A stretch of DNA of 64,000 bases from DTKD01 sp050948905 (lineage in GTDB: Bacteria; Armatimonadota; UBA5829), in assembly GCA_050948905.1 (NCBI GenBank), contig JBMNES010000001.1, positions 2,989,042 to 3,053,041 of the forward strand, written 5' to 3'. Each line of letters starts with the position of its first letter. Position 1 is the stretch's first letter. This document shows positions 25,534 to 33,386 of this stretch, one piece after another. The position numbers were made by a program, and so were the translations under genes. The notes below the pieces were generated by a model. That model saw nothing but the letters and a program-made list of their open reading frames with translations, had not been told where the DNA came from and did no database searches.

Positions 25534-25764
25534 CTACGGCTGGATTTTTACAAAGACGTTTTTGCGATTCTTCAGCGCAGCGGCCTTAGCAACAGTTCGA
25601 AGTGCGTTAGCCACCCTACCCTGTTTGCCGATGACCTTGCCCAGGTCATCCTCCGCCACATTCACCGTAAAGGTCACAGAATCGCCTTCGTCCATCTCTT
25701 CGACCGTGACAGCCTCGGGATCGTCCACCAGAGCCTTCACCAAAATTTCGATCAGATTCTTCAA
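25534..25764 (-). CDS. khpA: KH-domain RNA-binding protein KhpA (YlqC)
   Basis: 76 residues with a single KH domain. The GxxG loop lies in the segment DDLGKVIGKQGRVANALRTV. The N-terminus LIEILVKALVDDPEAVTVEE is typical. KhpA proteins bind RNA, often with KhpB/Jag, and affect cell division in Gram-positive bacteria. The start is TTG at 25764 with ACGGGG upstream. It sits directly after rpsP. Confidence 0.93.
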   Translation of the reverse strand: MKNLIEILVKALVDDPEAVTVEEMDEGDSVTFTVNVAEDDLGKVIGKQGRVANALRTVAKAAALKNRKNVFVKIQP

Positions 25765-25776
25765 CTTAATACCCCG

Positions 25777-26196
25777 TTATTCGGCGGCCGGTTCTGCAGT
25801 CGGCTCCTCAGCTTCGGCAGACGCCTCTTCGACCTCGGCAGCCGGAGCCTCATCAGCGACATCCTCTACGATAGCCGGGGCTTCGGCCTTAGCCTTGCCA
25901 GACTTTTTGGCTTCGAGCTTTGCTTCGGCACGGGCCTTGGCAGTCTCGCACTGTCCACCGAGCATACCAGCCCTTTTCAAAAGCCCTCTGGCCGTATCGG
26001 ACGGCTGCGCGCCTTTATCCAACCACGACTGCGCCTTTTCGGTGTCGACTTTGAGCACCGGCGGCTGGGCGGTCGGATCGTAGTAGCCGATATTCTCAAG
26101 GAATCGGCCGTCGCGTGCGCAGCGTCGGTCCGCCACTACAATTCTGTAAAACGGGCGCTTTTTTGCTCCCATTCTTCTGAGTCTGATTCTTACCAC
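25777..26196 (-). CDS. rpsP: 30S ribosomal protein S16 with acidic tail
   Basis: S16 stabilises the 30S body. The first 80 residues match the family (MVRIRLRRMGAKKRPFYRIV, DRRCARDGRFLENIGYYDPT, ALSWLDKGAQPSDTAR-like). Residues about 85-139 are an Ala/Glu-rich acidic tail absent from short S16 proteins. The start is GTG at 26196. It follows ffh by 80 bases. Confidence 0.95.
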   Translation of the reverse strand: MVRIRLRRMGAKKRPFYRIVVADRRCARDGRFLENIGYYDPTAQPPVLKVDTEKAQSWLDKGAQPSDTARGLLKRAGMLGGQCETAKARAEAKLEAKKSGKAKAEAPAIVEDVADEAPAAEVEEASAEAEEPTAEPAAE

Positions 26197-26276
26197 GTAT
26201 TCTCTCCTCCTAGGGAAAAGCTCACAGCATCAACCAGCCGACTTAAGACCAGGGCCGATTGCCGAAAGCGGATAGC

Positions 26277-27626
26277 CTATTGAAAAAACGGGAGATTCGG
26301 CATTCTTCTATGCTTCTTTCCCGAATCGGCCGCGCCTGTCATAGCGCGGATCATTTTGCGCATCTCGTCAAACTGCTTCATCAGCCTGTTTACGTCCTGA
26401 ACGCTGGTTCCACTTCCATTAGCGATGCGCCTTCTCCTGCTTGCGTTCAGCACAGAAGGATCCTCGCGCTCATCGTTTGTCATCGAGCGCAGGATCGCCT
26501 CCACACGGTTAAATTCTTTTTCATCAACTTTGGCGCCTTTGAGCTGCTGCTGAATGCTTCCTATGCCCGGAATCATCTCCATCAGCTTATCCAGCGGCCC
26601 CATCTTGCGAAGCTGCTGAAGCTGGGAGAGATAATCGTTTAGATCGAAACGATTCTCCCGGAGCTTTTTCTCCAGCTGGGCGGCTTCGTCTTCATCGTAG
26701 GCTTCCTGAGCCTTTTCGATGAGCGTGAGCACGTCGCCCATTCCGAGTATTCGAGACGCCATCCGATCCGGATGAAACGGCTCAATTCCGTCCATTTTTT
26801 CAGACGTGCCGATAAACTTGATCGGCTTGCCCGTGACCGCCTTAACCGACAGCGCCGCGCCGCCTCGCGCATCGCCGTCCATCTTGGTCATCAGGATACC
26901 GTCGAGTTCCAGCGCCTCGTTAAACTGCTTCGCGACGTTGACAGCGTCCTGGCCCGTCATCGCGTCGACTACCAGCAGGACCTCTGTCACATCGATTTCT
27001 GCCCTGATTCGGCGCAGTTCAGACATCATCTCGTCGTCGATGTGCAATCGGCCTGCCACGTCGATAAGGACAGGATCGTTGCCCTGATTGCGCGCATAAT
27101 TCAGAGCAGCCTTAGCAACCGCAACCGCGTCCTGCCTGTCGCCTATATCAAAAACATCCACCCCGATCTGAGACCCGAGTGTTTTAAGCTGCAAAATCGC
27201 CGCCGGACGATATACGTCACCTGCAACCAGCAGCGGTTTTCTGCCCTGCCCTTTGAACATATTGGCGAGCTTAGCCACCTGGGTGGTCTTACCCGCGCCG
27301 TGAAGCCCGGCTACCATTATAACAGTCGGCGGCTTTTCCGCGACCTTGAGCTTCACTCTTTCCCCACCGAGCAGGTTAATCATCTCCTCGTTGACGATTT
27401 TGATGACCTGCTGGGCAGGGTTAAGTCCCTTTAGCACGTCCTGTCCGATGGCGCGTTCCTTGACCGTCGCTACAAAGTCTTTGACGACTTTGAAATTTAC
27501 GTCGGCCTCAAGCAGGACCAGCCGCACTTCACGCAGGGCTTCGTTGACGTCACTCTCCGTGAGGCCGCCTTTGCCGCGCAGTTTCTTGAATACGCCCTGC
27601 AGTTTTTCGGACAGACTTTCAAACAT
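26277..27626 (-). CDS. ffh: Signal recognition particle GTPase Ffh
   Basis: Protein component of SRP, targeting nascent membrane proteins. 449 residues in N, G and M domains. The G1 motif is GLHGAGKTT (usual GLQGSGKTT, so two positions differ), with DVYRPAAILQL, DVAGRLHIDDEM (usual DTAGR), TKMDGDARGGAALS and GTSEKMDGIEPFHPDRMASR. The M domain has the KMGPLDKLMEMIPG segment and the RRRRIANGSGTSVQDVNRLM RNA-binding helix (quoted in part). ATG at 27626, about 86 bases after the predicted transcription start. Confidence 0.97.
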   Translation of the reverse strand: MFESLSEKLQGVFKKLRGKGGLTESDVNEALREVRLVLLEADVNFKVVKDFVATVKERAIGQDVLKGLNPAQQVIKIVNEEMINLLGGERVKLKVAEKPPTVIMVAGLHGAGKTTQVAKLANMFKGQGRKPLLVAGDVYRPAAILQLKTLGSQIGVDVFDIGDRQDAVAVAKAALNYARNQGNDPVLIDVAGRLHIDDEMMSELRRIRAEIDVTEVLLVVDAMTGQDAVNVAKQFNEALELDGILMTKMDGDARGGAALSVKAVTGKPIKFIGTSEKMDGIEPFHPDRMASRILGMGDVLTLIEKAQEAYDEDEAAQLEKKLRENRFDLNDYLSQLQQLRKMGPLDKLMEMIPGIGSIQQQLKGAKVDEKEFNRVEAILRSMTNDEREDPSVLNASRRRRIANGSGTSVQDVNRLMKQFDEMRKMIRAMTGAADSGKKHRRMPNLPFFQ

Positions 27627-27646
27627 AACTCACCGCTACACGAAAC

Positions 27647-27709
27647 AGGGAACCCCAGGAACTGAGGGCAGAGCCAATGAGGTTCGTCCCTCAGTCACTT
27701 CGGTTCCCT
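27647..27709 (-). promoter_or_regulatory. Structured ffh leader
   Basis: Two nested perfect stems: AGGGAACC (27647-27654) with GGTTCCCT (27702-27709), and CTGAGGG (27662-27668) with CCCTCAG (27688-27694), with internal loops between. The element occupies most of the 5' leader between the ffh promoter and start codon. No T-tract follows, so it is not a simple terminator. Confidence 0.55.
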
Positions 27710-27719
27710 ACAACTGAAT

Positions 27720-27748
27720 AGTATACCGATAGCGCCCGCTGTTGTCAA
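27720..27748 (-). promoter_or_regulatory. Sigma-70-type promoter of the ffh-yraN cluster
   Basis: On the minus strand a perfect TTGACA (27743-27748) lies 17 bases before TATACT (27720-27725). Transcription would begin near 27712 and read ffh, rpsP, khpA, ylqD, rimM, trmD, rplS, lepB, rnhB and yraN. Confidence 0.8.
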
Positions 27749-27784
27749 TCAAAAGTATGAACTCACTTACCGAGTGCGCTGGCC

Positions 27785-27861
27785 GTCATTGCGCGCGCAG
27801 TCGCGGAATCCAAGACAAGATCCGGCGATGCAAGCAGATCCTGCGACTTCGCGCAGGATGG
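27785..27861. repeat. Two dispersed palindromic elements
   Basis: Bases 27785-27805 repeat 21 bases of the palindrome at 14779-14806. Bases 27838-27861 hold a small palindrome, atcctgcg...cgcaggat, whose core cgcgacttcgcgcaggatg-type sequence recurs at 35657-35679. Both look like genome-wide small intergenic repeats. Confidence 0.6.
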
Positions 27862-27920
27862 CAGAAATGGGCGCCTGACTGCCAACTGTGCGCATCGAAA
27901 CGGCCGGACGTTGGGTTTCG

Positions 27921-29282
27921 TTATAAGTCTGCCACGATCCCGGCGATTACTTCGAGGCCCTCTTTCAGGATTTCCTCGGTAATTAACAGCGGAGGGTTGA
28001 TCTTTATGGCTCCGCCGCCTACTCCTACCGGCGCAAAGAGCATAACCCCTTTTTCAATCGCCTTGGATACTACTTGGAACGCGGTTTCAGGGTCCGGATT
28101 TGTGCTGCCGGGTTGGACGAACTGCAGCGCTATCACCAGACCTGCACCGTCCGCCCGCCCGATGCGGCCTTTTGAACTTGCCATCATTTTTTGCCCGGCT
28201 TCCAATAATATAGGCTCCAGTTTGCGGGCGTTTTCAACCAGGCCGCCGTCGACGATAATCTCGATATTCGCAAGCGCGGCCGCGGCGCAAATCGGGTTGG
28301 CTGAGTGTGTCGAGGTCATTTCGCCGGGGCCGTAAAGGCTCATCAGCTCATCAGTTCCGGCGACTGCGGAAAGAGGCATGCCTCCTGATATTCCCTTGCC
28401 GAAACAGGCCAGATCCGGCACCACACCGCAGTGCTCAAACCCGAAGAGTGTGCCAGTGCGACCGAAGCCCGCCTGAACCTCGTCGAAGATAAGAACTGCG
28501 CCGTGCTCATCGCACCATTTTCTCAGTTCCTGAGCGTATTCCCTGGGCATAAGGCAGGCGTTGCAGCCCTGATAGGTCTCGCTCATAACCCCGCAAACGC
28601 TGTTGGGATCGACGCCTTTTTGAGCGAGAGTGTCGATAAAGACGTCAAATGATGTGTCCGGACACCGGAATCCATCGGGATACGGGACCTGGACGAACTC
28701 GTGAACGCCATCTCCCAGCCACGACTTCAACGCCGGGCTGCCTCCTGCGAGCTGGCTGCCCATAGTCCGACCGTGAAAGGCGTTTTCAAAGGTGACCAAT
28801 ATTTTTTTGGAGTCGTTGGAGCGAAGTCCGTAGGTGCGTGCGAGTTTGATGGCGCACTCGGTCGCCTCCGAGCCTGTCGTCACAAGAAAGACCCGGCTGA
28901 GCGGATCCGGCAGCAGTGACTGGATTTTCTCCGCCAGTCGCGCCCTGATTTCGGTGGGAAAACAATAGGCGTGGTATAGACCCTGGCCGGCAGTCTGCTG
29001 GATCGCCTCGACGATTTTGGGATGCCCGTGCCCGGAACCCGTCACCAGCACGCCTGAGCTGAAGTCTATCCACTGGTTGCCGTAGGAGTCCCGAACCACG
29101 CAGCCGTCGCCTCCATCCCAGATGATCGGCGGCTGGCCTCCCATCGACCGAGGCTCTGCTGCACGCATTTTCTCAAGTATGGGAACAGATTCCGGCACAG
29201 GAATAGGGGTCTGAATGCGCCGATAACGAGTCTGAACGCGCTCTACCTCTCTGGGAACAAGTGGAAACTCACGGGTAGCCAT
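27921..29282 (-). CDS. Class III PLP-dependent aminotransferase
   Basis: 453 residues, of the 4-aminobutyrate/acetylornithine aminotransferase group. It has WIDFSSGVLVTGSGHGHPKI, the phosphate-binding TGSEATECAIKLAR, the metal/substrate motif FHGRTMGSQLAGGSPALKSW, the Asp of VLIFDEVQAGFGRTG that holds the pyridine nitrogen, and the Schiff-base Lys in CFGKGISGGMPLSA. An unusual 45-residue N-terminal extension precedes the fold. The substrate cannot be told from sequence; neighbours do not help. ATG at 29282, with its own promoter. Confidence 0.93.
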   Translation of the reverse strand: MATREFPLVPREVERVQTRYRRIQTPIPVPESVPILEKMRAAEPRSMGGQPPIIWDGGDGCVVRDSYGNQWIDFSSGVLVTGSGHGHPKIVEAIQQTAGQGLYHAYCFPTEIRARLAEKIQSLLPDPLSRVFLVTTGSEATECAIKLARTYGLRSNDSKKILVTFENAFHGRTMGSQLAGGSPALKSWLGDGVHEFVQVPYPDGFRCPDTSFDVFIDTLAQKGVDPNSVCGVMSETYQGCNACLMPREYAQELRKWCDEHGAVLIFDEVQAGFGRTGTLFGFEHCGVVPDLACFGKGISGGMPLSAVAGTDELMSLYGPGEMTSTHSANPICAAAALANIEIIVDGGLVENARKLEPILLEAGQKMMASSKGRIGRADGAGLVIALQFVQPGSTNPDPETAFQVVSKAIEKGVMLFAPVGVGGGAIKINPPLLITEEILKEGLEVIAGIVADL

Positions 29283-29321
29283 AATTTATCCTCATCTCTC
29301 AACGGGTTCACAACAAGCTCA

Positions 29322-29351
29322 ATTATAGTCTTTGCTGAGGGGATAGACAAG
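29322..29351 (-). promoter_or_regulatory. Promoter of the aminotransferase gene
   Basis: On the minus strand TTGTCT (29346-29351) and a perfect TATAAT (29322-29327) are separated by 18 bases, about 35 bases before the ATG at 29282. Confidence 0.65.
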
Positions 29352-29409
29352 GGAAGGGTGGCATTTTAGGGGTCTTGCAGGGCCGACTTTGGGTGTGAAA
29401 TCGAAGTGA

Positions 29410-30201
29410 CTAAGATTTACTGGTGCTGTCGGTAACGATATTTGCTGATGATAGGCCGCCGGTAAAGTGGTTGAGAACTGAAGTCACCTCCGACGCGGCC
29501 CTATCCACCACAAAACACCCGTCGGGCTGGGCGGCGACTGAGCGGTCTATCATAGCTTTTACATCGCGCGGGATTGCTGTTCCATTTATGTTCACGGTCG
29601 GCTGGCTGTAGGCGTCGAGCCGGGTTACTAAATAGTTCAGCTTCCATGTCTTCGTCTGGCCGTCCACTGTTACCTGCACAGCGTTTTCGGCTGAATCTCT
29701 AAACTTGCCGAAGTCGACGTTTTTGCCGCAATAAGGATTCGTGGAATTGAGTCCCCAATGCCTGACGAACTGCCCCTGAGCATCCGGCACACCGGGATTA
29801 CCAAGCAGCGCAAGCGCAGAATCGACCGACATGTCATAGTTGGTCTGATAAGTAATCCGAGAAGGAATGCCGTAGCAAAGCACGATACACTTGATGTGAG
29901 GGTGAGTGGAGAGATAGTTCCAGATGGGGGTGGCGATAAGCAATCGATATTGGTCTTCACTCACTAGCTCGCTATACGGAGCACCTGGTAAGCCCAATAT
30001 ACTGTTGTTAGATATTGAACGCACAGTGGCGTAATAACGAGCAACTGCAAAAGTCTGCGCATCGAAATCAGGCTGATGGTTAGGAATCAAGGGGTTTGCA
30101 TTGTACACAACCAGCACTTCAGACGCAGACAGTGATAGACACGGCAATGGCGTAACGCTAATAACAACAATAATTTGAACAACAACCAACAACCGTTTCA
30201 T
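29410..30201 (-). CDS. TIGR03790-like secreted protein, probably shortened
   Basis: About 263 residues from the ATG at 30201, which overlaps the stop codon of the upstream PEP-CTERM gene (ATGA). A signal peptide (MKRLLVVVQIIVVISVTPLP) precedes SEVLVVYNANPLIPNHQPDF, then IATPIWNYLSTHPHIKCIVL and CYGIPSRITYQTNYDMSVDS, the core of the TIGR03790 family of unknown function. RDVKAMIDRSVAAQPDGCFV follows, and the reading frame ends soon after in a sequence that looks unrelated to the core, so the C-terminal part may be missing. A 283-base part is nearly identical to 30829-31111. Confidence 0.7.
   Translation of the reverse strand: MKRLLVVVQIIVVISVTPLPCLSLSASEVLVVYNANPLIPNHQPDFDAQTFAVARYYATVRSISNNSILGLPGAPYSELVSEDQYRLLIATPIWNYLSTHPHIKCIVLCYGIPSRITYQTNYDMSVDSALALLGNPGVPDAQGQFVRHWGLNSTNPYCGKNVDFGKFRDSAENAVQVTVDGQTKTWKLNYLVTRLDAYSQPTVNINGTAIPRDVKAMIDRSVAAQPDGCFVVDRAASEVTSVLNHFTGGLSSANIVTDSTSKS
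29501..29581. repeat. 81-base identical repeat (copy 1)
   Basis: Identical to 32075-32155. It encodes the AIPRDVKAMIDRSVAAQPDG segment of the TIGR03790-like protein. Copy 2 lies outside any intact gene. Confidence 0.9.
29655..29937. repeat. 283-base near-identical repeat (copy 1)
   Basis: Matches 30829-31111 with few substitutions and no length change. It encodes the core of the TIGR03790-like protein, showing recent duplication or gene conversion. Confidence 0.9.
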
Positions 30202-30800
30202 TTTCCTTGCCTCCGTCGCCACCCAACTGCAATCAGACTATAGGCCACAATTACAAATGATTGTGGCTCAGGAACGCCAGTGGACAGGCGAAAATACAAA
30301 ACATCTTCGGGGGCCATGATTTTATTACCGCCTAATAGCTCAGCAGTGCCATACACGTATCCGGAAATCTGCTGTGACCAGAGCAACTCTTGGGTGCCGT
30401 CAGTACGCTCGAGCCAAGCTTGGAGTAGGAGATGCTCCGCCTCATAATAGGTTTCACAAGTCACATCAATCCTGGTGATATCGTACGCCAATGCGTTTCG
30501 CGGAGTACCGCTTAAAGTAATTCCGGTTCCGCAAGGTACATTAAATTGGGAGGTTGTTACGGAAATTAACCGTTCAGGCCATATTGAGTCCGGATTTGTT
30601 ACCATGAACTCGTCATATTGCCCGATATTATTAGTAAAATCCCAATCAGTTCCTGTGTAGAAATTTATGCCGTAATCAAAGCCCCACAGAGTGACCATTC
30701 CCAGCTTCACATACCACCCCTCCTGCAAGTCGGCGGCCTGACTGATTTGTGCGCATAGCAGTAATACTACGATAGCAAGCGCTGCCACTAATTTCTTCAT
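30198..30800 (-). CDS. PEP-CTERM sorting-domain protein
   Basis: About 200 residues from the ATG at 30800 (MKKLVAALAIVVLLLCAQIS), an N-terminal signal peptide ending near SQAA. The start of the mature protein, DLQEGWYVKLGMVTLWGFDY, is shared with the second copy at 31351-31947. The C-terminus VPEPQSFVIVAYSLIAVGWR followed by RRQGK is a PEP-CTERM signal: VPEP, a hydrophobic helix and basic end. Such proteins are sorted to the surface or exported with exopolysaccharide. The middle is unrecognised. It forms an ATGA pair with the TIGR03790-like gene. Confidence 0.8.
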   Translation of the reverse strand: MKKLVAALAIVVLLLCAQISQAADLQEGWYVKLGMVTLWGFDYGINFYTGTDWDFTNNIGQYDEFMVTNPDSIWPERLISVTTSQFNVPCGTGITLSGTPRNALAYDITRIDVTCETYYEAEHLLLQAWLERTDGTQELLWSQQISGYVYGTAELLGGNKIMAPEDVLYFRLSTGVPEPQSFVIVAYSLIAVGWRRRQGK

Positions 30801-31354
30801 AATCCCAACCTCCTGTTCCAAATGTTCATCTGGCCGTCCACTGTTACTTGCACAGCGTTTTCGGCTGAATCTCTAAACTTGCCGAAGTCGGTGTTTTTGC
30901 CGCAATAAGGATTCGTGGAATTGAGTCCCCAATGCCTGACAAACTGCCCCTGAGCATCCGGCACACCGGGATTACCAAGCAGCGCAAGCGCGGAATCGAC
31001 CGACATATCATAGTTGGTCTGGTAAGTAATACGGGAAGGAATCCCGTAGCAAAGCACTATACACTTGATGTGAGGGCGAGTGGAGAGATAGTTCCAGATG
31101 GGGGTGGCGATGAAGTTAACATACTCCACTTCAGAAACAGATTCCGTGGGAGGCGTGCTAATCCCAAGAACGTTGCAGGTCGGCAGGCCACGAACATTAG
31201 CGTAATATTCAGCTGCGGCTTGAGAAACAAGACTGATAGGTTGCCGCGTATTATAAACGGTAAGAACTTCGTTGGCTGTTAGCGCGCTGCTTTTTCCTAT
31301 GGTCATAAGTCCTGCCACAAAGCAAAGCAAGAAATAACTGAAACGGCACTTCAT
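30797..31354 (-). CDS. TIGR03790-like protein, C-terminally truncated copy
   Basis: About 185 residues from the ATG at 31354, which overlaps the upstream PEP-CTERM stop (ATGA). The signal peptide and the N-terminal third differ from the copy at 29410-30201, but the central part is nearly identical through SAENAVQVTVDGQ. It then runs into MNIWNRRLGL, which is encoded by the leader of the next PEP-CTERM unit, so the C-terminal half has been lost by recombination. It may be a pseudogene or give a shortened product. Confidence 0.65.
   Translation of the reverse strand: MKCRFSYFLLCFVAGLMTIGKSSALTANEVLTVYNTRQPISLVSQAAAEYYANVRGLPTCNVLGISTPPTESVSEVEYVNFIATPIWNYLSTRPHIKCIVLCYGIPSRITYQTNYDMSVDSALALLGNPGVPDAQGQFVRHWGLNSTNPYCGKNTDFGKFRDSAENAVQVTVDGQMNIWNRRLGL
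30829..31111. repeat. 283-base near-identical repeat (copy 2)
   Basis: Partner of 29655-29937. Its left end is the exact point where the TIGR03790-like gene is cut and the PEP-CTERM leader begins, marking a recombination junction. Confidence 0.9.
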
Positions 31355-31947
31355 TTCTTCCACCTCCAACAAGCAACAAACGTACACAATGCGCCAGAGA
31401 ACAGTGCCAAAACGGTGCTGGGCTCAGGTATGACAGTGACGCGGAACACCGGGCTGTAGCCCACTGGTATCATTTGGAACTGTCCAAGCACATTTGACCA
31501 GACCTGGTGTAGCCCAGATCTTTCTTCTGACCAAAGCAAGGTGAAGCCAGTGTCTTGCTGATACATGAACAATTGCAGACGCATTTTTGCTGCGTCGTAG
31601 TTGGTGTCGTAACACACTACAACTTCTGTTATTGGAAAATCTACCAGAGAGAGGGGTTCGCCCCACAAATCGACACTCGTGCCAGGCGCAATTCCCGAAA
31701 CAGTGTTCGGAACAGAAATCATCCGTCTCGCCCAAAGCGGGTCTGGGCTCGTTACCTCAAACGGCCCCACACTTCCAAGTGGTCCGGTGAAATCCCAATC
31801 AACCACTCGCTCCCGCATTCCATCCCATCCACGTACGTCAACCCAACCCAGCTTCACATACCACCCCTCCTGCAAGTCGGCGGCCTGGCTGATTTGTGCT
31901 GAGAGCAGTATTACCACGATAGCAACCGCAACTACAAACTTCTTCAT
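31351..31947 (-). CDS. PEP-CTERM sorting-domain protein (second copy)
   Basis: 198 residues. The signal peptide MKKFVVAVAIVVILLSAQIS and the start of the mature protein (ADLQEGWYVKLGWVDVRG) are very similar to the copy at 30198-30800, whereas the middle is diverged. The C-terminus VIPEPSTVLALFSGALCTFV followed by ACWRWKK is a PEP-CTERM signal. ATG at 31947 follows AGGAGGTTGGAAT. It is the first gene of the tandem units. Confidence 0.8.
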   Translation of the reverse strand: MKKFVVAVAIVVILLSAQISQAADLQEGWYVKLGWVDVRGWDGMRERVVDWDFTGPLGSVGPFEVTSPDPLWARRMISVPNTVSGIAPGTSVDLWGEPLSLVDFPITEVVVCYDTNYDAAKMRLQLFMYQQDTGFTLLWSEERSGLHQVWSNVLGQFQMIPVGYSPVFRVTVIPEPSTVLALFSGALCTFVACWRWKK

Positions 31948-32068
31948 AATTCCAACCTCCTGTTATTAATTATTGATAAATCCAAAACGTAGAGTTTCTT
32001 AATGCAGTGTAGCCCCGATATGGCCGGCTGTCAATGTGTTCTGAATATGAATAATCTTGGGGCCTGCC

Positions 32069-32157
32069 CCGCTCCTATCCACCACAAAACACCCGTCGGG
32101 CTGGGCGGCGACTGAGCGGTCTATCATAGCTTTTACATCGCGCGGGATTGCTGTTTC
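32069..32157 (-). pseudogene. Fragment of a third TIGR03790-like gene
   Basis: Encodes only TAIPRDVKAMIDRSVAAQPD and the following GCFVVDR, identical at DNA level over 81 bases to the C-terminal region of the gene at 29410-30201. The flanks do not continue the gene. Downstream (32260-32275) a short sequence gtgaaatcgaagtgact also matches the sequence just after the gene at 29390-29406. It looks like the remnant of a deleted unit. Confidence 0.75.
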
Positions 32158-32158
32158 T

Positions 32159-32195
32159 GTGTTTCGGAAAAAGGGTTTGTTTCCCGAAACAACGG
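32159..32195. repeat. Imperfect palindromic repeat, copy a
   Basis: gtttcgg.. and ..cccgaaac pair around a ggg-containing centre. It is one of eight copies of the family described at 38466-38498. Confidence 0.65.
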
Positions 32196-32325
32196 AGACC
32201 ATGGAGAGAGTGTCATTTTACCGGGCCTTACAGGCCCGAGTTTGGCTGCGTGAAATCGAAGTGACTGAAAATAAGTAGCCGTCCCAAAATCCGCTTTCGA
32301 GATGGCTCCGAGTAAACTACAAACA

Positions 32326-32994
32326 TCAACTCCCGCCCGCCATAGCCTTTCGGAGCAACTCCGCTATTTTTTCATGCCCATTCTCTTTAGCGCAATCAAG
32401 CGCTGTTTTGCCATCTTTATCGACTATTTTCGGGTCGGCTTTGTTCTTCAAGAGCAGTTCTACGATTTTGTCCCGTCCCCAAGAGGCTGCCCAATGCAGC
32501 GGCGTTTCGCCTTCATCATCCTTAGCATTTACGTCGGCTTTGTTCTTCAAAAGCAGTTCTGATATTTTGTCCTGTCCTGCCATGACTGCCCAATGCAGCG
32601 GTGTAAGGCCTCGAATAGCCTTAGCATTTACGTCAGCTTTGTTCTTCAAAAGCAGTTCTGCGATTTTGTCATGTCCCGAATCGGCTGCCAAATGCATCGG
32701 TGTCAAGCTGAGAAAACCCTTTGCATTTACGTCGGCTTTGTTGTTCAAAAGAAGTTCTACGATTTTGTCATATCCTTCTTGGGCTGCCCTATGCAGCGGC
32801 GTATAGCCGGATTTACCTTTAGCATTTACATTGGCTCCTGCATCTATAAGCGACCGCACAGAGGTGTAATCCCCTGTTTGTGAGGCTTCAAGAAGCTTCG
32901 AATTTTTAGCTCTGGTCATTAGCGCGGAGATTATTAGAAAACCGGCAGAAACAACAACTATAAGCAAGATAACCAACAAATACCTGCGGTTCAT
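32326..32994 (-). CDS. Membrane-anchored ankyrin-repeat protein
   Basis: 222 residues. One N-terminal membrane helix (YLLVILLIVVVSAGFLIISA) is followed by five 33-residue ankyrin repeats with the consensus G.TPLH.AA..G.DKI.ELLL.NKADVNAK. The repeats are very similar to each other (ADVNAK ends, DKI or EKI helices), suggesting recent internal duplication. The domain probably faces the periplasm or outside, depending on orientation; the partner is unknown. Confidence 0.85.
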   Translation of the reverse strand: MNRRYLLVILLIVVVSAGFLIISALMTRAKNSKLLEASQTGDYTSVRSLIDAGANVNAKGKSGYTPLHRAAQEGYDKIVELLLNNKADVNAKGFLSLTPMHLAADSGHDKIAELLLKNKADVNAKAIRGLTPLHWAVMAGQDKISELLLKNKADVNAKDDEGETPLHWAASWGRDKIVELLLKNKADPKIVDKDGKTALDCAKENGHEKIAELLRKAMAGGS

Positions 32995-33218
32995 AACACT
33001 GCTCCTTGTGTAGCGGCGGTGTAACCTGCGCAGCAGAAAATTAACATGCTGTTAGTTATGCCACGGCTCCTGAATTGCAGCGATTTCCATACTGTTCAAG
33101 GCTTATATAGCCCAAGGACAAATGGGCCCTCTCTCCTATAAATACTTTTTACACATTCAAGACAATCCCTTCTTTTCAGAATGTGTTTTATATCAGTTTT
33201 GGTCAGTCTGTTCGTTTC

Positions 33219-33252
33219 CATTGATTCGGGAAAGGGTTTGCCGAGGCAGCAA
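33219..33252. repeat. Imperfect palindromic repeat, copy b
   Basis: Core ttgattcgggaaagggttt-type sequence ending gaggcagc. Member of the family described at 38466-38498. Confidence 0.6.
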
Positions 33253-33334
33253 AATATCCGGTTTGGTAACAAAACGGGGTTGGAGGTGGCGATTCGGAGA
33301 TCGCCACCTATCTACAGAAACCTGCGGCCGTAGT

Positions 33335-33370
33335 AAACAGGGTGGCGGGCTGGTGGCCGCCACCCTGTTT
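33335..33370 (-). terminator. Strong hairpin after the DUF4091 gene
   Basis: AAACAGGGTGGCGG pairs over 14 bases with CCGCCACCCTGTTT around an eight-base loop. It lies 17 bases after the stop codon at 33387 and ends in TTT on the minus strand, so it is a likely terminator, possibly acting in both directions. Confidence 0.7.
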
Positions 33371-33386
33371 TGAATATGCGATTGTT

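Larger units (their letters stand above)
33000..33386. other. Intergenic region with hairpins and repeats
   Basis: No gene is seen. It holds palindrome copy b (33219-33252), a hairpin ggtggcga/tcgccacc (33285-33308) whose core recurs at 39001-39020 (19 of 20 bases), and the terminator at 33335-33370. Confidence 0.6.
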
